Shown: positions 21,443-32,036, numbered from the stretch's first letter. The stretch: DNA of 64,000 bases from Loripinus fragilis (GCA_964019695.1 OZ026525.1:84206279-84270278); one strand, 5' to 3'. Numbers and translations: made by a program. Notes: generated from the letters alone by a model not told the origin.

Positions 21443-21476
<34 letters not shown>
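21441..21476. repeat. (ACAG)n microsatellite
   Basis: Repeated ACAG/ACAA units of about 36 bp. Confidence 0.85.
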
Positions 21477-21912
21477 GCATTACACTAAATTAACAATTAA
21501 AGCAGACGAACAGAGCATAATGCTGGAAGGTCAAGCAAACTCAAGCCAACGTTTATGTCACACCACCAATCTATTGTACCTTGGAAAATTGAACTCGGTG
21601 ACAATCACTTGCAGCGTAAAACTGGACGGACGCTTCGTCAATTTGTTAGGGGCTTATCAATATCGAATTTAAAGGAATATTGACCACTTAACAACCTGTC
21701 CATATTTGACATGAACTGATACACACATGTTTTTACTCGCGCCGTCAATTTCATTAACCTGTTGTACATCATCGCCCACCTTGAGGACAAAATCGAGCGT
21801 GAGCTGCATATGTTCTTGTTGATGCTTAAATTAGCGCCCTTGTTCCACCCTAATCACGTGACAACAAATTCGATTGTACAACACGCAACATTCCCAGTCA
21901 GCATTCAAAGTC
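21477..21912. other. no gene seen
   Basis: No supported open frame or repeat in this stretch. Confidence 0.45.
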
Positions 21913-21981
21913 GAGCCACCATCGGTTCGCCAACGAAACGCCAATTAAATGGCGTTTCGTTGGCGGGCCGATGGTGGCCCG
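21913..21981. repeat. 69-bp palindrome, small family
   Basis: GAGCCACCATCGGTTCGCCA with ACGAAACGCCA on the left is mirrored by TGGCGTTTCGTTGGCGGGCC and GATGGTGGCCC on the right, around ATTAAA. A related palindrome lies at 61254-61321. Confidence 0.85.
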
Positions 21982-22582
21982 CTGTTAAATGTTAGCTGAG
22001 TTGATTCCTTGTAGGCATTTGCCTCTTTGCATTTTTTTAAATTATATGTAGGTAGCAACAAATAGCAATGTGCTGCGTGGAGTTTGCAGAATTTCCTCTG
22101 AATACCGCTTAAGCCGGTGCTAGAGGGTGTGAGTGTTGTTTGGCTTTTCGTTGGAAGACACGATGAAGTCGAATTTCCAGATTTTTGACAAATAATATTC
22201 CAAGAATACATGATTAAATATTATTAATGGTAAAACGTACTGGTGATAGATCACATAAATATTTGATAATTATAGCTCTCCATGTTTGTCTCCGTGGCTC
22301 AACTGTTATTTGTTTTGTTGGTCTGACTGTCTGCATGATAATCCGTTTCTTTGTTTCATCTCACTTAGTTAATTTGATTTGTTGTTTCTCTGGGATGATA
22401 CACGGAATAAATTAAGAAGCCACCATACAAGCAATATGTGTGCGTGCTTTAACAATGGTAGAATCTAGGGCAAAATTAAATTATGCCTGTAAAATATATT
22501 TAACAATCCCCTTCCTCGCCCCGTTGGCTGCAATTACTGTCCGTTGTAAGGCGGAGACTTTGCTGTTGTTGGTTCTTTATTT
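21982..22582. other. no gene; a dispersed repeat near 22368-22405
   Basis: TTAATTTGATTTGTTGTTTC followed by TCTGGGATGATACA recurs from about 3585. No coding sequence is supported. Confidence 0.45.
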
Positions 22583-22871
22583 GAGCCGCGACATGAGATT
22601 TCCAACAATATGGTATGTGCGACCAACAAAGCCTCAGATCAGCCTGCGCGTACGCGCAGTCTGATCAGAGCCTTTGCTAGTCACTTAAATATTATGTGAG
22701 TGTTAGGCTACTGACTTAACATCATTTGGAGTTTCTAAACTTAAAAGGAGGCTGCACATGCTCACCTGAGTCTACACTTGTCAAAATGCCACAAGTAAAG
22801 ACTCAGGTGAGCATGTGCAGCCTCCTTTTAAGCTTAGAAACTCCAAGTGTGGAAATCACATGTCGCGGCTC
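22583..22871 (+). mobile_element. family G element with an internal inverted duplication
   Basis: The ends are GAGCCGCGACATGAGATTTC and its inverse complement (…CATGTCGCGGCTC), flanked by ATTT on both sides. Compared with the 237-bp copies it is 52 bp longer: 22726-22780 is repeated in inverted form at 22790-22845 (ACTCAGGTGAGCATGTGCAG and CCTCCTTTTAAGCTTAG), making a hairpin with about 9 bases of loop. Confidence 0.85.
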
Positions 22872-22893
22872 ATTTGCTGTTGCTGCCATTGTG

Positions 22894-22908
22894 CGGGGGG
22901 GGGGGGGG
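22894..22908. repeat. poly-G tract
   Basis: A run of about 15 G. Length is uncertain in sequencing. Confidence 0.8.
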
Positions 22909-23067
22909 TCTAGGTCTTTGTGTCATTTCAAGTTTTGCAGTCCTCGCATTGAGTAGGAGAGGGCTGGTTGTTATTTTCGCTTTTACGTAGGTATCTTTGT
23001 TTGTACGTATTCTAATGTCTCGTGGTTTGGTCTATGATCTGTGAATTTGGTAATTTCTGGCCATACT

Positions 23068-23190
23068 CACTTCATGCGCGGATCAAGAGGGGGGGAGGTT
23101 CGCCCCCCCCCCCCCCCCCCCCCTAGAAAATCACAAAGATATAATATGGTTTCTTAGCAATACTGGTCCGGATCAATGGAAAATCACAAA
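23068..23190 (-). repeat. G/C-tract repeat also found at 61343-61455
   Basis: Contains CATGCGCGGATCAAGAGG, a G tract, a C tract of about 20, CTAGAAAATCACAAAG and ACTGGTCCGGATCAATGG. The inverse complement of this order appears at 61343-61455. A related GGATC-plus-G-tract end occurs at 59400 and 60180. Confidence 0.65.
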
Positions 23191-23199
23191 GGTACAAAG

Positions 23200-24110
23200 C
23201 CATTTGTTTGAATAAACAACATGTAAACCGTGTTTTATGATTTACATTCTGCATTCAGAGAATTTGTATACATTTCAAAATGCAAAATGTTACATGAAAT
23301 TGCTATATGACTGGATTGGCCCAATTTGTCTTTATAAATCTCTATATCTACCTGAAAACTGGTCTAAACTGGCTGCAGGTTGGTATAGGATGAAAACCAT
23401 CTCAAACTAGTTTCCAGAGGTTAATATCTTCGACATTATACAATTATTGACTTCAATGAGGTAGACATAAGGATTTATCTACCCGAAAAAGTGTTAATTC
23501 ACAGAGGCCGCTAGGCCCAGGTGAATATCACTTTTAAGGGTAGATAAATCCTTATGTCTACCGAAAATGAAGTAAATAACTGTTTTGTTATATGACTTTT
23601 CATTTAAGAATGAAAATTTTGCTACTTTCACCATTGCTGTTAAAGGCATATTCAACCTTCAATCTAAGGCATCTAAGGACTTTCTCACAAGTTTTAGCAT
23701 CTGTTATTAAAATATTGTACTGTTACAGTAGCAATTTGCATTTTTCAAATGTATATTAATTCTCTTAATGGGGAATATAAAATGCTATCATAAAACTGGT
23801 TTTACAGTTTGTTTATTCAAACAAAGATAAATAAGCAAACAAAACAAAGCAAAACTGTTGTAAAAAATTATGAAAGTCTTTAGCTTACCTGTTGGGAGGT
23901 GAAACAGCAAATCATGTCAATTTCATGCAGCAAATGCTAGTTTCACACTTATCATACCATTTTTAGCTCTCTAGAGGGTAATATCGCAGAAGTGTCAAAA
24001 TTATTATCTCCTGGAAACTAGTTCGAGCTGGTTTTCATGCAATATTAACTTGTTGACCGGTTTAGACCAGTTTCCAGGTATTATTCATTTGTGACCTCTC
24101 AGTATTGACC
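23200..24110. mobile_element. left block of composite with foldback structure
   Basis: CCTGAAAACTGGTCTAAACT near 23350 and AACTAGTTTCCAGAGG near 23405 are mirrored near 24004-24080 (CTGGAAACTAGTTC and GGTTTAGACCAGTTTCCAGG). The centre (23450-23577) is a palindrome of GGTAGACATAAGGATTTATC. The part 23810-24000 (AAACAGCAAATCATGTCAAT, TTTAGCTCTCTAGAGG) recurs inverted at 26190-26340 and direct at 49090-49290. No coding capacity is seen. Confidence 0.65.
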
Positions 24111-24208
24111 TTTGGTCGAGTCCAATTTTCTGGGTTGAGCAGATAATTTACCGTTAACTTTTTGTAAAATATCTTTATATCCTTAAAAGCTATATTCAAT
24201 TGGTATCT

Positions 24209-24283
24209 GTCTCTATGGTTCAGTGGTTAAAACGCTTTTCTGAAACACGCGAAGTCGTGAGTTCGAGCCTCAATTTGGACGGA
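24209..24283 (+). other. tRNA-like sequence followed by a T-rich tract
   Basis: GGTTCAGTGGTTAAAACGC fits a D-arm/A box and GAGTTCGAGCCTC fits a T-arm/B box. The acceptor and anticodon stems pair poorly, so it is not a good tRNA. A T-rich tract, as used for Pol III termination, starts at about 24285. It points toward the transposase remnant and mirrors the minus-strand one at 25925-26000. Confidence 0.5.
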
Positions 24284-24501
24284 CTTTTTTTCTTCTTTTT
24301 TTTTCTTGCAATTATATTGCATGTATTGATGTTTAATTATTTTAATATCGCAAAGGAAGTTTAATATAAAATGATTTTTCGTGTGACTTTATTTGCAGTT
24401 GTACATTCAGCTGTTTTATGTATATTCAGCAATTTCATCACAGTACTAGGAATTTTCAAACATCCTCGTTCTCGCTTGCTGTATCTGTCGCAGATTCATT
24501 A

Positions 24502-25047
24502 TCATCTGAATCCAGATTTTATAACCACAGGTTCAGGCATCTCATCCCTCGCGATGTCACTCGTCCAATTATGAACCTCGATACCCTGCAGTCTGGCCAG
24601 TGCTTTGCTGTTATAGACTGCATGGCTTCCAGGATGACTTCTTTTATACTTGTTAAGTGGAAGGCGAGACACATAGACAGGCTTCTGTGGGTGGGTCTTG
24701 CATAGTTCAAGCAGCTCATCTTCTAACATTCCAGCGGACCAAGCGATACCGTGCTTGGTCAACCACTCTTGTATCAGGTGTTTCTTGGTTACCCTGACGG
24801 GACGTCTGTCGACTTGCACATTGTGATAGGCGGCGTTGTCCATCACAATAGCACATTTGGGAGGCAGGTTAGGAATCAGTTTGTCTTCCAGCCAACGAAC
24901 AATCATTTTATGGTTCATTTCCCCATGGTAATCGCCACTAGAGCTATGAGCCTTGAACACAAATTCAGGGTTGGGTACAAATCCCTCATTGTACCCAGCG
25001 TATAGTATGATCATTCTTTCACCAGAAAATATAAAAGTAAAGCACAT
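24502..25047 (-). pseudogene. Tc1/mariner-like (DDE_3) transposase, catalytic part
   Basis: The frame holds RMIILYAGYNEGFVPNPEF, then SGDYHGEMNHKMIVRWLEDK and LIPNLPPKCAIVMDNAAYHN. The aspartate in VMDNAAYHN (about residue 70 of the frame) is the second acidic residue of the DDE/D triad in this IS630/Tc1-like family. KHLIQEWLTKHGI and MLEDELLELCKTH follow as in the family. After about residue 120 the sequence (SRLPLNKYKRSHPGSHAVYN onward) no longer looks like the usual region bearing the last catalytic residue, so the enzyme is incomplete. The first residues (CFTFIFSG) read like an intron end, with the true exon starting near ERMIIL. Confidence 0.7.
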
Positions 25048-25422
25048 TTAATACAAAAGATCAAATTAATTTTATGTAAAGTGAAATCAACTGACAGTAA
25101 TATGCACGGCCAACGTTGAACGTTTGCCCATTTGAATGGAACCCTCTTCCATAAAAAAGGTGGTTTAGCATGCCAGTAGTTAGGTAATGAGATATACATG
25201 CAAAAATGTGATCAAAATATACTACATGTATGTGGTCAAGAGCTATAAAAAAATTTCAAAAACTGTTAACGGACGGACGAGCGGACGAACTAAAATAGTG
25301 ATTATAGTGCAGACCGAGGGGTCATGCATTCCACTATTCTTAAATTACCTTTAGAAAAGGGTATCTTTATTCCAGTAGTACTATCTTGTCAGCATTTTGG
25401 GACAGCGTGGCTGGTATGAACG

Positions 25423-25560
25423 TAAGCATGTGGTCACTTGCTGGGAACGGGCTGACCTCTTGGCTCTCGTTTGTGGTGTCTAACTGTGAGTTTGTCACTT
25501 TCCCATTGGTATCCTGGGTCAGGTGTGGTACTTGATTGTATCGATTCCTGATTCCTGATC
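25423..25560 (-). repeat. R1 copy within the transposase locus
   Basis: In inverse orientation: GGTCACTTGCTGGGAACGGG, CTGACCTCTTGGCTCTCG, CCTGGGTCAGGTGTGGTACT and GATTGTATCGATTCC. It lies between the N-terminal and catalytic parts of the transposase remnant. Confidence 0.75.
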
Positions 25561-25570
25561 AGTCATCCAG

Positions 25571-25867
25571 TTACACTTTCGACGTAGATGACGGTGGTTG
25601 CTTTGACTGTTGCTGCTCGTCCTGTGCCTTCTTCTCTTCCACAATTTTCTGAGCGGTAGATCTGCTAGTGCGATTGAGTGCTGCAGTCCTGTCCCATACA
25701 CAATTCAGTGACAGTTTCATTCCAGACTTTTTTGCTCCTTGAAGAACGTGTACACGTTTCAAAAGTAGCTCTTCCATCGTCGCTGTATCTCCATACAAGC
25801 TTCGCCATTTTACTAAGTGAAGTCGCTTCACATGTGCATAATGCATCAAAACATGCTTTTTCTGCAA
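25571..25867 (-). pseudogene. transposase N-terminal (helix-turn-helix) part
   Basis: The frame contains GAKKSGMKLSLNCVWDRTAA and LNRTSRSTAQKIVEEKKAQ. The D-R-T-A-x-L-x-x-x-S-R-S-T pattern matches the helix-turn-helix that precedes the catalytic domain in this DDE_3 group. It is on the same strand and upstream of the catalytic frame at 24502-25047, with an R1 repeat and possibly an intron between. It ends in a Q- and S-rich linker (QQQSKQPPSSTSKV). Confidence 0.55.
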
Positions 25868-25924
25868 ACATGTAGATAAAAAAAATCCTGCATCTTTGCG
25901 AAAGCAAAAAAAAAAAAAATACTT

Positions 25925-26000
25925 ATACTGGGATTCGAACCCTCAACCTTGTTATCTTCTTTGAGTCTAACCGTTTTACTTACTGCGCCATCGAATCGCT
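25925..26000 (-). other. tRNA-like sequence followed by a T-rich tract
   Basis: On the minus strand GATGGCGCAGTAAGTAAAAC fits the D-arm/A box and GGGTTCGAATCCC an excellent T-arm/B box. A run of T follows in the minus sense (the A run at 25907-25919). The acceptor stem pairs poorly. It points toward the transposase remnant, opposite the one at 24209-24283. Confidence 0.5.
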
Positions 26001-26099
26001 TGTAAATATTATCTTGTAAATACAAATAATTGCATGGCATAATGTTGTAGCACCCCTATTTTATGGAGCAGTTCATTTTTGTTAGTGCAGTCACGCCCT

Positions 26100-27060
26100 G
26101 ATGCTTTTAAGGCTATTATGGACATAGAGATTTATGAAGACAAATTGGGCCAAGCAGGAGACAGGATTCTCTCCAGTCATATAACAATTTTATATCACCT
26201 CTAGAGAGCTGAATATAGCATGATGAGTATAAAATTGGCATGGGCTGAATGAAATTGACATGATTTGCTGTTTGCACCACAACAAGTAAATTAAAGACTT
26301 TTAATGAATTTTAACAACAGTTTTGTTTTGTTTGTTCATTTTTCTTTGTTTGAATGCGCAAAGTATAAAAGAAAAGTGTTTTATGATTAACACTCCGCAT
26401 TCAAAGAATTTATATACATTTTAAAATTCAAAATAGTACATTAAAATATTTAAAAAACAGTTGGTCAAACTTCTGAGAAAGTCCTAATGTTGAACATGAC
26501 TTAAACAATAAAAATCTAGTTATACAAAGAATCAGGTGAGAGCAAAAAAGTTTTATTCACAGTTGAAAAGTCATATAACAAAACAGTTATTGACTTCAAT
26601 TTCGGTGGACATTAGAATTTTTCTACCCTTAAAGCTGCATAGTCTGTAACTTTTAACATTTTTCGAAAAAAATTATTTTCTTTTTAAATCATTTGTAAAA
26701 TCAGAATTAAGTTAAGTTTTCACAATCTGTTCACTATAGCTGAAAACTGCATGGAAAAGTGAATTATCTTATAAAAAAGGATGTTTTTCTCTTGTTGGTA
26801 ATTATTTGCGTCCCTCCAATAATTATAGACAGTCAAGTTTTAACATAAATGCTGTTGTTTTGATACTGATAATTTGTAAATATTTACGAAATTAGTAAAA
26901 TGTATACCTGAATTTTAGTTTTTAATGTGTTCTTGAAAAATAAAAACATTATTTCAAAAATTAAAAGATCAAAAGTTACAGACTATGCAGCTTTAAAAGT
27001 GTTATTCACTTTTCGGGTAGATAAATCCTCGTGCCTACCTCTTTGAAGTAAATAAGTGTT
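26100..27060. mobile_element. right block of composite
   Basis: Contains GACATAGAGATTTATGAAGA, the inverse of the 23840-24000 stretch (CTCTAGAGAGCTGAATATAG, ATTGACATGATTTGCTGTTT), and the palindromic GACTTCAATTTCGGTGGAC / TCGGGTAGATAAATCCTCG pair. The pair is split by a TTAA element (26633-26992). Confidence 0.6.
26633..26992. mobile_element. 360-bp TTAA-flanked palindromic element with proven empty site
   Basis: Both ends read AGCTGCATAGTCTGTAACTT inward. TTAA flanks it (26629-26632 and 26993-26996). The related block at 23525-23550 reads, in inverse, CTACCCTTAAAAGTG without the insertion, which is the exact empty site. Non-coding and A/T-rich inside. Confidence 0.9.
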
Positions 27061-27220
27061 TCTTAAAATTATTTACGAGTCACTAAAACAAACAAAAACG
27101 CAAAACATTTGGTTCATGTGGTGGGCCATATGTTTGATGAACATTCTATGCATCATAATCACCAAGCAGGCTATTAGACAAAGCGAAATTTACTTATTGA
27201 ATCTAAACATATTATAAATT
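27061..27220. other. no gene seen
   Basis: Short A/T-rich spacer between the composite and a T1 copy. Confidence 0.4.
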
Positions 27221-27401
27221 CTGTCTTAGTCGGCCACTCGAAAAGATGTTCAAGACCGATTATCGCCTAATACAGGCCAAAGGTATTGCAGAATGCTTCT
27301 GCAATACTTTAAAGAATGCTTTTGTAATACTTTGGACCTACAGCCTTTAGACCTTTGTTTTCTCTATTTTTGAGTGGCTGCTTAAGACAGGTCTTACTGT
27401 A
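27221..27401. mobile_element. T1 palindromic MITE, diverged
   Basis: The right end TTAAGACAGGTCTTACTGTA and the inner GAGTGGC / GGCCACTCG pair match family T1. The centre AGGTATTGCAGAATGCTTCT is self-complementary. The left TIR is eroded. Confidence 0.7.
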
Positions 27402-28414
27402 TAGTAAAATGTAGGACATTATAATTAGCTATACTTAATTTTCAAATTATCCAAATATGTACTACAACGTACTCCTGAAAGTTCAACTGAGAACGCGAGA
27501 GCCAGTGAACTTCATCAGCCAATCAACGTCATCACCAGTGCATGATGGGATTGTTCAAAATGTCGTCTGTTTTTCTCGCCTAGTTTGTGCCAAAATTGTT
27601 TCTTTTCTCCCCTCGCTTTATAGAATCTATGAGGCAGGTGTTTTATTCTCACAATAAATTAAAGGTAGTCATTTGAAGCTAATTCAGGGTTCTGTCCTCA
27701 TACTGGTGGAACTAAACAATTGATAACATCAATATGTTTGTTAGCGCTCATGTTCTGTAAGCTAATATGAGTTGGAAACCAGTAATTTTCAGAGTTCAGT
27801 CAGTACAGAAGGATGTTCGTCTGCTGAGCAGCTCTGGATAATAATTTGATTTTAAGCAGAAAGGATCCGATCCACACGCCACCATCGCGTAAATAATGGT
27901 CACAAACGCGAACATACCGTTTATGGAGCGAACCTAATTGAAGGCAATGGAAGCGTCGCTTGCGTCTCTCAGAGAGTAAGCAGAGACTAATCAAAGAAAT
28001 AATAATCACCTAATGACTATTTCAAAAATGTATTAAAGAAAATAGGAGTAAACCATCAAGGAAAGCAAATCCCAAGATGCCCTTATGACAGAATGCTTAT
28101 GCTTAACATGCTTAAGGTGATGGATAAGGGGTTCGATTGTGGTGGTGGTGGTGGGGTAATAAAACAAAAACATGCACAGATTTATCAACGACCTTTTATT
28201 TAAAAATAACACCGGTCTAGATTAGTTCAGGGATTCATTTTATTGAAAACCCCACGACGATGTCTAGGTATATGGATTTAAAGATATTGCCAGCATCTTG
28301 TGACAGTTGACAGCAAAAAAACAACTAATGCATCTAAACTGCAAACGACAATGACGGAATCATAGAACTGTACCATATTAGATAAACCATCTTGATATCG
28401 TATAAACATATGTA
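27402..28414. other. no recognised gene; (GGT)n at about 28137-28157
   Basis: Small frames at 27457-27657 and 27800-28009 have no domain. A short GGT microsatellite is present. Confidence 0.4.
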
Positions 28415-28952
28415 TATCCCACTCTTTACACTACATACTTTAAATAAATATAAACTTATGGATCTAATTGAAAGAACCTTCCTACGAGAAGGCTCTCCTT
28501 ACCTTGAATGTAACGATAGAAACGCGTTTTCAAATCGAAACAGCGGATAATATCATGCATGGTATTGTCAAAATGTATGTGATGCGCTGACCATTTTATT
28601 AGACAACATTTTTTATAAGATGTGGCACTAAGTTGTATAGACAAATTGTAGGGATTCCTATGGACACTAATTGTGCCTCCTTGGTTGCGGCTTTATTATT
28701 GTTTTATTATGAGAGTGACTTTATAATATCTCTTTCTGATGAAGTATCATTTACGCTATTAACACTACACCAAGATATTTAACATTAATAATATATATAT
28801 ATATATATGACATATGGTAGGGCACATATATCCTTCAGAGCTTTAGTACTACGTCTACTAAATAAAGCCAATACCTCTGATGTCGAATCTCCGTTCTTGG
28901 ATTTGCATGTGTTTCTAATGATATTGTTTCTAACAAAATTTACGATAAACGT
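28415..28952 (+). pseudogene. Penelope-like reverse transcriptase remnant, first part
   Basis: The text TLYTT near 28418-28435 precedes MDLIERTFLREGSPYLECND (28456-28515). Then come HAWYCQNVCDALTILLDNIF and RQIVGIPMDTNCASLVAAL near 28637-28690. The latter corresponds to a G-I-P-M-G-x-x-x-A-P-type motif with changes. SDFIISLSDE, HIYPSELQ and NDIVSNKIYDKR follow. Stops, frameshifts and an AT run (28790-28808) break the frame. The order and motifs match a Penelope-like retroelement group common in molluscs and cnidarians. At 28952 a palindromic element interrupts it. Confidence 0.65.
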
Positions 28953-29408
28953 CAAGGTGGCAAATCACGTGGTCTGCCCGATGGGGTTCACAGACTTTAC
29001 AAACCAGTAATCGGACATCACAGGTAAGCAAAATCGCTCACAATTTTCGTTATACTAATTCAAATGTCATGCCTAAAGTGCAAAAAAAAAACTCATATTT
29101 TTCTGCACAAGACTATGTAAAAGTTTCTCCTGGGTTCGCTGCAGTTTTCCAGATTACCTCGAACAACTAAAGTGTGAACCCAATCGTGGAGAATTTTCCG
29201 TTTTTTTCTTCAGTTATTCGAGGTAATCTTGGAACTTACAGCAAGCCCAGAAGAAACTTTGACACAGTCTTAAGTGCAGAAAAATATGAGGGGTTTTTTG
29301 CACTTTAACACATGAAATTTGACTTAGTATTACGAAAGTTATAACAGATTATACTGGTTCAGGAAATCCGTGAACCCCATCATGCTGACCACGTGATTGG
29401 CCCCCTTG
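28953..29408. mobile_element. 456-bp palindromic element with AAACGT duplication
   Basis: The ends are CAAGGTGGCAAATCACGTGG and the inverse complement of CAAGGGGGCCAATCACGTGG. AAACGT flanks it at 28947-28952 and 29409-29414. Inner arms include AAGTGCAAAAAAA / TTTTTTGCACTT and CGAGGTAATC / GATTACCTCG. Removing it with one AAACGT leaves DKRDGFDF in frame in the host reverse transcriptase. Confidence 0.9.
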
Positions 29409-29866
29409 AAACGTGACGGTTTTGATTTTTAAATTGTCAATTTCCCTTTATTAGATTGCGATAACCCTCGCTCTACATCCTATGGAGTTTATATTTCTCA
29501 ACTCATCCCAATTGCTAGAGTATCTAGTTATGTTGCAGACTTCAACGCTCGTAATAAACTTTTAACTGAGACACTTCTTAAACCAGGTTACTGGTATCAT
29601 AAATTTTGCAAAATATTTTTTCTAAAATTTATCGCCGATACTATGATTTGATATCTCAATTCCATGTCAGCTTTAGATCTCTCTTGCGCCAGGGACTTTC
29701 GGAGCCAGAATTTTATGGCGAATTAGTGTATAAATTAAAGAAATTTGTTGGCACTAATAATTTTCAGCGCAGTTTAAATAAAATAATTTCTCATTATAAA
29801 AATATTTGTTTAAACATATTTTATTTATTCTTTTTTTATACAATAGGCAAGGCACAAATAGTATAA
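29409..29866 (+). pseudogene. Penelope-like reverse transcriptase remnant, C-terminal part
   Basis: It resumes with RDGFDF, a stop, then IVNFPLLD (29412-29457), RSTSYGVYISQLIPIARVSS (29472-29531) and NARNKLLTETLLKPGYWYHK. Later text reads LLRQGLSEPEFYGELVYKLK and KFVGTNNFQRSLNKIISHYK (29676-29800). The frame then reads through an A/T-rich tail. It is the same element as 28415-28952. Confidence 0.7.
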
Positions 29867-30831
29867 CAAAGTAGTTGAATGAAAGAGATTTGGCAGTAAG
29901 CGTAAGCTTATATAAGTCATCTCCCCAAAGTTGGTATGATGTTTATCAACGAGTAAATTGGAATGAACAAAATATATATGAGCCGCGCCATGGGAAAATG
30001 TGTCTTCGGGGTAAATTTGGCCATTTTGAGATTCTGTAATTTTTAGACAGGTTATTATATGTAGAGTAAACTCGTTTTTGTTTGATCAAAATATTCAAAT
30101 TATTAGAAAAGATATTAGAATTTGAACTTTGGACGGCTTGACGTTGATTTTAGAACTAACGTTGCGTGACGTCACGATGAGTCATTCACAACGTTGCGAA
30201 GTTTTTACGCCTTTAGACATCTGCTTACATGAAACCTGGGTCACGACGTAGCTTACCCCTACTGATGTTGGTAAAACAAAATAATTGAATTTAATCGTAG
30301 GTCAAACGTACTTCATTTCTTGCGAATTCTTCAATTTTTACATATAAATGATTACCATAGTTCCTTGAGGTGCCATGTCATATCAGCCTTCGTTTGAAAA
30401 TGTGCACTAACTAGACGTAGCCGTCGACTGGTGCGATATTTTCTTGCACCAATATTTTGCCAGCACAATTATGGATCATCACGAACACATCTCCGTATAA
30501 AAACGGGCACAAATTTGCACATTGACTTTTGAAATTCGGAAAAAAACCTGGCCGCGACATTATAAGTTCAACTGCTCATGAAAACTAAATTGTTAACTTG
30601 AACGTAAATGTTTTCTTGTGTACATGGAGAAACTCTCTGATTTTAAATTTACTGTTTAAATGCCAACATTTCTTTATATTTATGAACAGTATAAATTCCA
30701 TGCTCAGTTGAGTTGAGCACTAAAAGATGTTATAACTTCGGGCCCTGAAGCACGTTTTGATACTTTGTTTACTATGTACGCCCTCTCGGGCATTTAGCAG
30801 GGCCTGTGCTTTGCGATGTATTAGTAGATCG
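29867..30831. other. no gene; diverged inverted repeat near 30550-30740
   Basis: GAGCCGCGCCATGGGAAAAT near 29981 is matched by an inverse copy near 33022-33053 (TTATCGCATGGCGCGGCTC), so the two could be ends of a 3.07-kb element. At 30565-30745 TTCAACTGCTCATGAAAAC and ATGCTCAGTTGAG relate to the palindrome at 63355-63590. Confidence 0.4.
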
Positions 30832-31026
30832 GGGGAGCGCAGTGGCTCAGAGGTACAGAGCTTGACTCGAGACGGAGGGAACACGGGTTTGAGCTCCACC
30901 ACACTGCATTGTGTCCTTGAGCAAGACACATTAATCTTAGCTTAGTACTGGTTCAACCCAGAACGACCCGTCCCCACATTACTGACAGATTGTTGGTGGG
31001 ACGTAAAGAATCAAACAAACAAACAG
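30832..31026 (+). mobile_element. tRNA-derived SINE
   Basis: The head GCGCAGTGGCTCAGAGGTAC is an A box and GGGTTTGAGCTCC a B box, as in tRNA-derived SINEs with an internal Pol III promoter. A central stretch GTGTCCTTGAGCAAGACAC follows, then GTTCAACCCAGAACGACCC and a tail of TCAAACAAACAAAC. It shares all parts with the minus-strand SINE at 59875-60082. The frames at 30720-30929 and 30757-30945 are shadows of it. Confidence 0.85.
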
Positions 31027-31720
31027 CAGAATCGGCATGGTAATTGTTCTATTGAAAAGGTAGATCAAAATTAAATTAAATAGGTTATTCTCAAAGAAGT
31101 GGTTGCCGTTCAGCTCATTGGAAATGCCGCGAATGGTGATTTAGATGAGTACATAAACAATTGAAGTAATAAAGAAAAAAAATAAAGTTATTGGCCAACG
31201 GAGTTTGACACTACATATCGATGATTTTCGCAATGATTTCTCATTTGTTCAACCGATGCTCAAAATGTTGCACTAGTAGAAAATCAATTCCTTTGTTATA
31301 TGATGGCTTGTATGATGTAGGCAAAACCGTCTAACTGTTTCTACAAAATCTTTATGCAGTTGCACATGCCCTATAGGGTCAGTTAGCCACTTTATGTTAG
31401 TATATACTGAGGAGGAGCACTGACATTTCAAAATAAGAAAGAGGGCAGAGATCGGGAATCGATACAATCAAGTACCACATCTGACCCAAAATGTTACAAG
31501 CGTTCGCGAGCATATTTCCTTAGTTATGTACCATCGCGTTAAAGTCCGACTCCAGTGCAGCAGCGAATATTCTAGACCGACATGATGCAAAAATGTTGAC
31601 TTGGTAATTAAAAATTCAACACAAAACTGGATCTGAAAAATACAATCACAAAAATGCGTTCTTGCAAAGGTGTATTGCAACCTTGATAACTAGTTTAAAT
31701 GAAGATTCGGCGATGGGTAT
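31027..31720. other. no gene; R1 fragment at 31438-31492
   Basis: An R1 piece (GGGAATCGATACAATCAAGT, ACCACATCTGACCC) lies at 31438-31492. The frames at 31273-31467 and 31468-31680 overlap it on the minus strand and are not supported. The rest shows nothing. Confidence 0.5.
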
Positions 31721-31734
31721 ATTCTTTCATTCAC

Positions 31735-31768
<34 letters not shown>
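31735..31768. repeat. (TTG)n microsatellite
   Basis: An uninterrupted TTG run of about 34 bp. Confidence 0.95.
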
Positions 31769-31770
<2 letters not shown>

Positions 31771-31784
31771 GGTTAAACCCATAT

Positions 31785-31935
31785 ATGCCCAATGGAATTT
31801 CACAATACTGCCAAAAAGACGGATCCATTTCTGATTCAAGGGTTGTCGGTTAGTAATTTACAATTTCGCTCAATGCGCTAAGCAAACAGTGCGGTGTCTG
31901 ATCTGGTTCTACACTGTTTGCCTATGTCACACAAA
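31785..31935. repeat. fragment related to the P3-type palindromes
   Basis: AAGCAAACAGTGCGG, TGTCTGATCTGG and CTACACTGTTTGCCTATG resemble the inner parts of families P2 and P3. Ends are not clear. Confidence 0.4.
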
Positions 31936-32036
31936 AAAGGCGCTAGGCTTATATAAATTGGTTAACATAATTTCAAAACATTATCAGTCGGCATATCACG
32001 GCGACCAGTTCATAGTGTATGCATATTTCGCCAGTA

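Noticed and set aside
24209..24283. A functional tRNA gene
   Set aside because: The acceptor and anticodon stems pair poorly even though A and B boxes are present.
30720..30945. Frames on both strands of about 62-69 codons
   Set aside because: They fall within the tRNA-derived SINE and mirror each other.
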